Shown here: in pieces, positions 57,734 through 64,000 of the stretch
Layout: each line of letters starts with the position of its first letter
Position numbering within the stretch: the stretch's first letter is position 1
DNA from: Sphingopyxis sp. PET50
GTDB taxonomy: Bacteria; Pseudomonadota; Alphaproteobacteria; Sphingomonadales; Sphingomonadaceae
Assembly: GCF_025244705.1 (NCBI RefSeq)
Contig: NZ_CP104207.1
Coordinates: 186,001 to 250,000 of the forward strand
Reading direction: 5' to 3'
DNA length: 64,000 nucleotides
Made by a program: the position numbers and the translations under genes
The notes under the pieces: model-generated
The model's input: the letters and a program-made list of their open reading frames with translations, nothing else
Told to the model about the DNA's origin: nothing
The model's database searches: none

Positions 57734-57913
57734 ATGCCCTATCTGACCCAATCCGACCTGTCGGATCTGGCTCGCTATCCTGCGTCCCTGCGCAGCGCCG
57801 CCCGTGCGCTGTGGGGGACGCAGCGGACGGCTGCCGGGTCCGGCCCGGCGCCCCGCGCCACCATCCATCACATCAAAAAGGGGGCGGGACTGCCGCCCGG
57901 GGAACTCGTATAA
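57734..57913 (+). CDS. 59-codon ORF translationally coupled to the TonB receptor
   Basis: The ORF encodes MPYLTQSDLSDLARYPASLR, then a middle with ALWGTQRTAAG and a tail IHHIKKGAGLPPGELV. An AGGTGA ribosome site lies at good distance, and the TAA stop overlaps the receptor ATG (TAATG). Codon third positions are GC-rich, as in host genes. I recognise no family. It could be a real small protein, a leader peptide or a translated spacer. Confidence 0.5.
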   Translation: MPYLTQSDLSDLARYPASLRSAARALWGTQRTAAGSGPAPRATIHHIKKGAGLPPGELV

Positions 57914-60330
57914 TGTCCAGATATTCTCCCGATCATCGTCTGAAGCTGCTGCTCGGCGCGGCGCTGCTGGTTCCGGCGGCGCCCGCCTGGGCGACCGAGG
58001 AAGCGGCGGTCGACGCCGCCGCCGCCGTGGGCGGCGAAGCTGCCGCGGAGGCCGCGGCCGACGGCTATGACGGCACCGAAATCATCGTGTCCGCCCGCCG
58101 CCGCGACGAAAGCGCGCAGGAGGTGCCGATCGCACTGACCGTCGTCGGCTCCGAAACGCTGGAAAAGACGGGCAATTATACGCTGACCCAGATCCAGCAG
58201 ATCGTGCCCAGCCTTCAGGTGTTCAGCTTCAACCCGCGCAACACCAACATCAACATCCGCGGGCTCGGCAGCAATGTCGCGCTGACCAACGACGGCCTCG
58301 AAAACGGCGTCGGCTTCTACATCGACAACGTCTACTACGGCCGCGTCGGACAGACGCAGTTCGACCTGGTCGACCTGCAGCAGATCGAGGTGCTGCGCGG
58401 GCCGCAGGGTACGCTGTTCGGCAAGAACACCACCTCGGGCGCGATCAACATCACGTCGCGCAAGCCCAGCTTCGACCCGGAATTTTCGGGTGAGGCGAGC
58501 ATCGGCGACTATGGCTATTACCAGCTGCGCGGTTCGGCCTCGACCGGCGTCGTCGATGATCTGATCGCGGTGCGCCTCAGCGGCGCGGTCACCGAACGGC
58601 GCGGGTTCCTGTACAACGTCACCCAGAACGAGCGCGCGCAGGATTATTCGAACTGGAGCGTGCGCGGGCAGCTTCTGATCAACCCGGCGCCCGATCTGGA
58701 GGTCAGGATCATCGGCGACTTTTCGCGCCAGAAGCAGAATCATGTCCTCAACATCTTCGCCAGCTATTTCGGCACCTATGAAAATGGCGCCGTCATCGCG
58801 AACAATTTCGCGCAGCGCGCGGCGCGCTTTCCCTCCTACACCTTCCCGACGATCGATCCCTTCGCGCGGCTTGGCCAGTCAGACGGCCATTATCAGTCGA
58901 ACATGGATGGTTATGGCGTGTCGGGGCAGGTCGATTGGAACCTGGGCGCGGCCAAGCTGACCTCGATCACCGCCTATCGTTGGTGGGACTGGAACCCCGC
59001 GAACGACGCCGACGCCACCTCCTTGCCGATTATCACCAAGGCGCAGCAGGCGAACCGCCAGCGCCAGTTCAGCCAGGAAATCCGCCTCGCGTCGGACAGC
59101 GGCGGCCCAATCGACTATGTCGTCGGCGCCTATTATTTCTGGCAGATCATTCGGGGCGAGGGCGCGACCGCTTATGGTTCCGCCGCCGCCTTGTGGAACC
59201 TGCCGACCGTCCCGGCGGTGGTCGGCAATGCCGCGCTCGACGGTTTCGAGGCCAATTCGACCTCCGACCCGCGCACGCGCAGCTATGCGCTGTTCGGCCA
59301 GCTCGACTGGAAATTCACGGAGCGCCTGACGCTCACTGCTCGACCTGCGCTTCACGCATGAAAAGAAGGACGGATCGTTCAGCCAATTCCATGTTGCCGG
59401 GATCGATCTGTCGACCTTGCCCGAAGCGGTCGCGACGGCGGCGCTGACCATCCGCAACCAGTTCAATCCGGTGGTCAGCTATTCGACCGCGTTCAGCGAC
59501 AACAGCCTGTCGGGGCTTGCGACGCTGTCGTGGCAGTTCAGCGACGATGCGCTCGCCTATGCGACCTATTCGCGCGGCAACAAGTCGGGCGGGCTCAACC
59601 TCACCAACCTGCTGGCCGGGATCGACCCCGACGTCGCGCCCGAAAAGGTCGACAATTACGAGATCGGCGTGAAGTCGCAATGGTGGGACCGGCGCGTGAC
59701 GCTGAACGTCGCGGGCTATTGGACCGAGATCGGCGATTATCAGACCGCGATCACCGAACAGGTGCCCAACACGGTCAACGTCCGTCAATATATCGCGAAC
59801 ATCCCCGGCGTGCGCTCGCGCGGGGTCGAGGGCGACCTGGTCGTCGCGCCGTCGAGCAGGGCGAGCTTTTACGCGTCGGTCGCCTATGCCGACACGACCT
59901 ACAGCGATTACCGCAGTGCCCCGCAGGCGCCCGAACGGCTGAATCAGGGTGCGATACAGGACCTGACCGGCGAGCAGCTTCCGGGCGTGCCGAAATTCAC
60001 CTATACGCTGGGCGGCGATGTGTCGGCGCCGCTCGGCAGTCTCGGCGGGCGGGATCTCTCGGTCTACGCGCATGGCGATTATTCGCATCGTTCGTCGTTC
60101 AACACCTCGTCGAGCAACAGCATCTATGCCGATGTCCCGGCCTACGGGATCGCCAACGCGCGTATCGGCATCCGCACCGAGGACGGATTGTTCGACCTGT
60201 CGCTCTGGGCGCGCAACCTGTTCGACAAGGATTATTTCCAGACCTTGTCGCCGGCATGGTCACCGGCATCGTCACCGCGCTGATCGGCGAACCGCGCACG
60301 CTCGGCGTGACGCTGAGGACGAAGCTGTGA
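57913..60330 (+). CDS. TonB-dependent outer-membrane receptor, read across two frame changes
   Basis: The protein is about 805 residues. A signal peptide (LKLLLGAALLVPAAPAWA) precedes a plug domain with EIIVSARRRDESAQEVPIAL, NINIRGLGSNVALTNDGLEN and VEVLRGPQGTLFGKN-type sequence (QQIEVLRGPQGTLFGKNTTS). A beta-barrel follows. An extra base near 59335 and a missing base near 60250 disturb the frame; corrected, it ends IGEPRTLGVTLRTKL with a C-terminal aromatic/hydrophobic pattern. It imports a ligand across the outer membrane using TonB energy. Neighbours suggest a sulfated or sulfonated compound. Confidence 0.9.
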
Positions 60331-61677
60331 GCGCCGCGTCCCCGACCTCGGGCCAGCTGATCCGCTTCTCCGCGGTCGCCATCCCGCTCGCCGCCGCCGG
60401 GCTGCCGCTCGGCGTCTATCTCCCCGCCATCTATGCGCGCGATTACGGCCTGTCGCTGACCGTCATCGGCGTGATCTTCCTGCTCGGCCGCCTGTGGGAT
60501 GCGATCGCCGACCCGCTGATGGGGTCCTTGAGCGACGCGACACGCAGCCGCTACGGCCGAGCGCAAGCCATGGATCGCGGCGGGCGGAGTGATCTTCGCG
60601 ATTGCGGCGGTCTTCCTCTTTTTCCCGCCCTTCGGCGTGACGCCTTGGTCGCTCGGGATCGTGCTCTTCTTCCTCTACCTCGGCTGGACCGCGGTGCAGA
60701 TTCCGTTCCAGGCCTGGTCGGGCGAGGTGTCGGGCGACTATCACGAGCGCACGCGCATCGCCACCTATCAGCAGGTGGTGGCCGCGGCGGCGCTGCTGCT
60801 GACGCTGGTCTTGCCGACGGTCGCCGACCAGCTGCGCCCCGGCGACGGGCGGCTGCAACTGACGCTGATGGGCGGGCTCGTGCTGGCGACCATCGTGCCG
60901 TCGCTGATCCTGACGCTGACGGCGCTCGATGAACCGCCGCTGCCGATCCGGCCTGCCAGCAAGCCCGGCCTGCGGGAAACCTTCCGCGCGATCGCCGGCG
61001 AACCCTTGCTGCTCCGCGTCCTCGCATCCGATTTTGCGGTGACCCTGGCGCAGACTATTCGCGGTTCGCTGATCGTCTTTTTCGTGACCTTCTACATGGG
61101 GCGCCCCGAATGGGCGGGTGGCCTCTTCCTCTTCCAGTTCGTCTTCGGCATCTTCGCCGGGCCGATCTGGCTGAAGATCGGGCGCCGCTACGGCAAGCAT
61201 CGCACCGCGGTGGCGGGCGAGCTGGTGCAGGTCACGATCAACCTGTCGCTGCTGCTCGTCACTCCGGACAGCTTCGGCCTGCTGCTCGCGCTGACGCTGG
61301 CGCAGGGCCTTGCGCAGGGGTCGGGCAATCTGATGCTCCGCGCGATCGTGGCCGACGTCGCCGACAAGCATCGCCTCGACAGCGGCGAGGACCGCACCGG
61401 CCTCTATTATTCGGTGTTCAGCCTCGCCGGAAAGACCGCGACCGCGGTCGCGGTCGGCATCGCGCTGCCGCTCGTCGCCTGGCTCGGCTTCGATCCGAAG
61501 GGGGCGAACGGCCCCGAGGCGCTGAACGGCCTGCTCCTCGTCTTCGCCCTTGGCCCCGCCATCGCCCATGCCTTGTCCGCCGCTCTCGTCGCGCGCTTCC
61601 CGCTCGACGAGGCGGCGCACGCCGAAATTCGCCGACAGCTCGACCCGGAACCGCCGGATTACGCCTTCGCCGAATGA
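60327..61677 (+). CDS. MFS transporter of the glycoside/cation symporter type, read across one frame change
   Basis: The protein is about 450 residues with 12 membrane spans. The GTG start overlaps the receptor stop (GTGA). The N-terminal segment FLLGRLWDAIADPLMGSLSD is the signature of GPH-type (MelB-like) symporters. One extra G near 60560 is needed to continue YGR-RKPWIAAGGVIFAIAA. The remainder (VQIPFQAWSGEVSGDYHERT, RAIVADVADKHRLDSGEDRT) is typical. It likely moves the receptor ligand or its product across the inner membrane. Confidence 0.9.
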
Positions 61678-61715
61678 ACCCCGCCGCCAACACATAACCC
61701 CCAAAGGAGACTGAC

Positions 61716-62669
61716 ATGACGGATCTTCACAACAGCTATGCCAATGCCCGCGACAAGAACATCCCGCTCGACATCACGCCGGTGACCGGCACGATCGGCG
61801 CCATCGTCCATGGCATCGAGCTGTCGGGCGACCTGCCCGCGCCGGTGGTGCAGGCGATCGAGGCCGCGCTGGTGCGGCACAAGGTGCTCTTCTTCCGCGA
61901 CCAGCAGCATCTGACCGACCAGGAGCATGAGGATTTCGCCGCGCTGCTGGGCGATCCGGTCGCGCATCCGACGGTGCCGGTGGCCGAAGGCTCGCGCTAT
62001 CTGCTCGAACTCGACAGCCGCGAAGGCTATGCCGCGTCGAGCTGGCATACCGACGTGACCTTCGTCGACGCCTATCCCAAGGCGTCGATCCTGCGCGCGA
62101 TCACCATCCCCGAAGCGGGCGGCGACACCCAGTGGGCGAACGGCGAAACCGCCTATGAAGGCCTGCCCGAGGTGCTGCGCCAGCTTGTCAACAATCTGTG
62201 GGCGACGCACACCAACCTCTATGACTATGCGTCGATCCTCCAGTCGGCACCCGACGCCGAAAGCGCCGCGAAGCGGATCAAGGAGCATCGCAACGTCTTC
62301 GCCTCGACCGTGTACGAGACCGAACATCCGGTGGTGCGCGTCCATCCGGTCAGCGGCCAGCGCAGCCTGCTGCTCGGCCATTTCGTCAAGCAGTTCGTCG
62401 GGCTGAACCAGGTCGACAGCGCGCGGCTGTTCCAGACGCTGCAGGAGCATATCACCAAGCCGGAGAATGTCGTGCGCTGGCGCTGGCAGGCGGGCGACGT
62501 GGCGATCTGGGACAATCAGGCGACCCAGCATCGCGCGACCGCCGACTTCGGGCTCCAGCGCCGCACGCTCCGCCGCGCGACGATCCACGGCGAGGTTCCG
62601 GTCGCGATCGACGGCCGCCGCAGCCGCACCGTGCGGCAGGAAAAGGCGGTCGAATACGAACCCGCCTGA
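61716..62669 (+). CDS. TauD/AtsK-type Fe(II)/2-oxoglutarate dioxygenase
   Basis: This 317-residue protein has the facial triad H111 and D113 in SSWHTDVTFVDAYP and H272 in NQATQHRATADFG. The 2-oxoglutarate-binding Arg lies in GLQRRTLRRATIHGEVPV. The family includes taurine dioxygenase and the alkylsulfatase AtsK, which oxidise sulfonates or sulfate esters and release sulfite or sulfate. The neighbouring arylsulfatase favours the alkylsulfate role. It has a good AAGGAG site before the ATG and an intact frame. Confidence 0.92.
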   Translation: MTDLHNSYANARDKNIPLDITPVTGTIGAIVHGIELSGDLPAPVVQAIEAALVRHKVLFFRDQQHLTDQEHEDFAALLGDPVAHPTVPVAEGSRYLLELDSREGYAASSWHTDVTFVDAYPKASILRAITIPEAGGDTQWANGETAYEGLPEVLRQLVNNLWATHTNLYDYASILQSAPDAESAAKRIKEHRNVFASTVYETEHPVVRVHPVSGQRSLLLGHFVKQFVGLNQVDSARLFQTLQEHITKPENVVRWRWQAGDVAIWDNQATQHRATADFGLQRRTLRRATIHGEVPVAIDGRRSRTVRQEKAVEYEPA

Positions 62670-62790
62670 TCGAAACCGGCCTAGCGCCGACCTCTTCTCC
62701 CTTCCTGCGACTGCGCCGGTCCCGACTGCGGCGCGCCCGGGTTCCATTCGCCCGTGGCGCGCCGCCCTTCCTTTTCCCGAGGATATCCCG

Positions 62791-64000
62791 ATGAAGCGTT
62801 TCGCCTCGCTGCTGCTTGCCTTTCTGATCGTTGCCTCGCCCGCCCACGCGAAGGAGCGGCGTCCGAACTTCCTGGTCATCGTTGCCGACGATCTGGGCTA
62901 TTCGGATATCGGCGCCTTTGGCGGCGAAATCCGGACGCCGAATCTCGACCGGCTGGCGCTCGCGGGTATCCGGCTTGCCAGCTTCCATACCGCGCCGACC
63001 TGTTCACCGACGCGCTCGATGCTGCTGTCGGGAACCGACAATCACCTCGCCGGGCTCGGCACGATGGCCGAACTCATCCGGCCGAACCAGAAAGGAAAGC
63101 CCGGCTATGAAGGCTATTTGCGCAGCGACGTCGCGACGCTTGCCGAGCGTCTGGCGGCTGGCGGCTACAGCACGCTGTTTTCGGGCAAATGGCATCTGGG
63201 GCTGACGCCGGAGCAGGACCCGCACGCGCGCGGATTCCAGCGCAGCTTTGCGCTGCTGCAGGGCGGTCACAATCACTTCGGCACCGACGTTGGCACCACT
63301 GCGACCTATACCGAACAGGGCAAGCCGCTGAGCGCGCTCCCCGTCGGCTTCTATTCGAGCGACGCTTTCGCGAGCCGGCTGATCGGATTTCTCGGCGAGC
63401 GGCCCGCGGCAGGGAAAGCGCGGCCCTTCTTCGCCTACCTCGCCTTCACCGCGCCGCACTGGCCGTTGCAGGCGCCCGCCGAGGATATCGCGCGCTACAA
63501 GGGGCGCTACGATGCGGGATATGACGCGCTGCGGCAGCAGCGCCTCGACCGGCAGCGCGAACTCGGCATCCTGCCCGCCGACGTCGTGCCGCACACCCCG
63601 CGCAACCGCGACGGCAGCTGGGATTCGCTGACCGCCGACCAGCAACGTACCGCTGCGCGCAACATGGAAATCTATGCCGCGATGGTCGACCGCCTCGACC
63701 AGAATGTCGGCCGCGTCATCGAGGCGCTGCGCGCGTCGGGAGACCTTGACAATACGGTGATCCTCTTCCTCGCCGACAATGGCGCCGAGGCGCTCGATAT
63801 CGAGACCACGGGCGCCGAAATGCTCGGCCGCTATGCGAAAGGCGCCGACAACGGTTTCGCCAACCGCGGCGCGGCGACCTCCTATGTCACCTACGGCGCC
63901 GGCTGGGCGCAGGCGGCGACCGCGCCGTCATGGCTGACCAAGGGCTATCAGAGCGAGGGCGGCACGAGGGCGGTTGCCTTCGTCAGCGGCGCGAATATTC
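62791..64000 (+). CDS. Exported arylsulfatase, C-terminus outside window
   Basis: The frame is open from ATG 62791 to the window end (403 codons). A signal peptide (KRFASLLLAFLIVASPAHA) precedes the sulfatase core. The calcium-binding DD is at 33-34 in VIVADDLGYSDIGAF. The formylglycine site C71-S-P-T-R lies in TAPTCSPTRSMLLSGTDNHL, and FSGKWHLGL and TAPHWPLQAPAED follow. Cys71 needs oxidation to formylglycine for activity. It resembles AtsA-type enzymes that release sulfate from esters. It follows the dioxygenase by 121 bases on the same strand. Confidence 0.93.
   Translation, partial: MKRFASLLLAFLIVASPAHAKERRPNFLVIVADDLGYSDIGAFGGEIRTPNLDRLALAGIRLASFHTAPTCSPTRSMLLSGTDNHLAGLGTMAELIRPNQKGKPGYEGYLRSDVATLAERLAAGGYSTLFSGKWHLGLTPEQDPHARGFQRSFALLQGGHNHFGTDVGTTATYTEQGKPLSALPVGFYSSDAFASRLIGFLGERPAAGKARPFFAYLAFTAPHWPLQAPAEDIARYKGRYDAGYDALRQQRLDRQRELGILPADVVPHTPRNRDGSWDSLTADQQRTAARNMEIYAAMVDRLDQNVGRVIEALRASGDLDNTVILFLADNGAEALDIETTGAEMLGRYAKGADNGFANRGAATSYVTYGAGWAQAATAPSWLTKGYQSEGGTRAVAFVSGANI

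Noticed and set aside
57685..57912. Longer TonB receptor start at an upstream in-frame ATG
   Set aside because: The extension has shadow-like composition and would place the signal peptide over 75 residues inside; the ATG at 57913 gives a normal signal peptide.

Overview
The window is high-GC DNA from an alphaproteobacterium, almost certainly a sphingomonad; Sphingopyxis is my best guess at genus, as an inference. The evidence is the mix of genes: a NepR/PhyR general stress module, a Coq4-family protein, a TonB-dependent receptor cluster, solitary Flp pilins, and GC-rich intergenic palindromes typical of that order. Nearly everything is chromosomal housekeeping. The clear foreign insert is a 2.8-kb transposable element at 21791-24616.

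Layout. 1-1.8 kb: a hydrolase fragment and a small membrane-protein/XRE regulator operon. 1.9-6.8 kb: panB, then a yfgM-like gene, bamB, der (an order also seen in E. coli) and a TusA-like gene. 6.8-13.6 kb: an Hpt protein, a DUF418 protein, a Coq4 protein, a DUF559 nuclease gene bracketed by palindromic repeats, DUF3052 and DUF72 genes, and purL. 14.9-18.4 kb: xseB, ispA, coaD, a cyclophilin and queA. 18.5-21.8 kb: a PAS-GGDEF-EAL-PilZ protein, a Sel1-repeat protein and a hemerythrin-like remnant. 21.8-24.6 kb: the element, carrying an OLD-like ATPase/TOPRIM protein and a small basic protein. 24.9-31.3 kb: tgt, nepR/phyR with a candidate EcfG-type promoter, glnE, a peroxiredoxin and a DUF455 gene. 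31.4-43 kb: an M23 peptidase, an A-type Fe-S protein, exonuclease III, acetyl-CoA synthetase, an ALDH7-type dehydrogenase, a thiolase, a crotonase, a transaldolase, a DUF4197 gene and radA. 43-51.7 kb: cvpA, an IscU-like gene, a Kef-type antiporter, aroB, aroK, a large unknown exported protein, xerD/C and accA. 51.8-57.2 kb: an M48 protease, two Flp pilins, mutT, a methyltransferase, comF, a glutaredoxin, a DUF1178 gene and tRNA-Arg. 57.7-64 kb: a likely sulfate-ester scavenging operon of a small ORF, a TonB receptor, an MFS carrier, a TauD/AtsK-like dioxygenase and an arylsulfatase cut by the window end.

About 21 genes, including normally indispensable ones (der, coaD, bamB), each carry one or two single-base frame changes. 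I count roughly 28: about 22 look like one extra base and 6 like one missing base, and many fall in short homopolymers. The protein sequence on both sides is well conserved, so I treat these as sequencing or assembly errors and annotate across them.

The most interesting items are the cargo-bearing transposable element with an intact target duplication, the DUF559 nuclease gene bracketed by an inverted pair of repeats that also occurs without a gene, and the 59-codon ORF translationally coupled to the sulfatase-cluster receptor.
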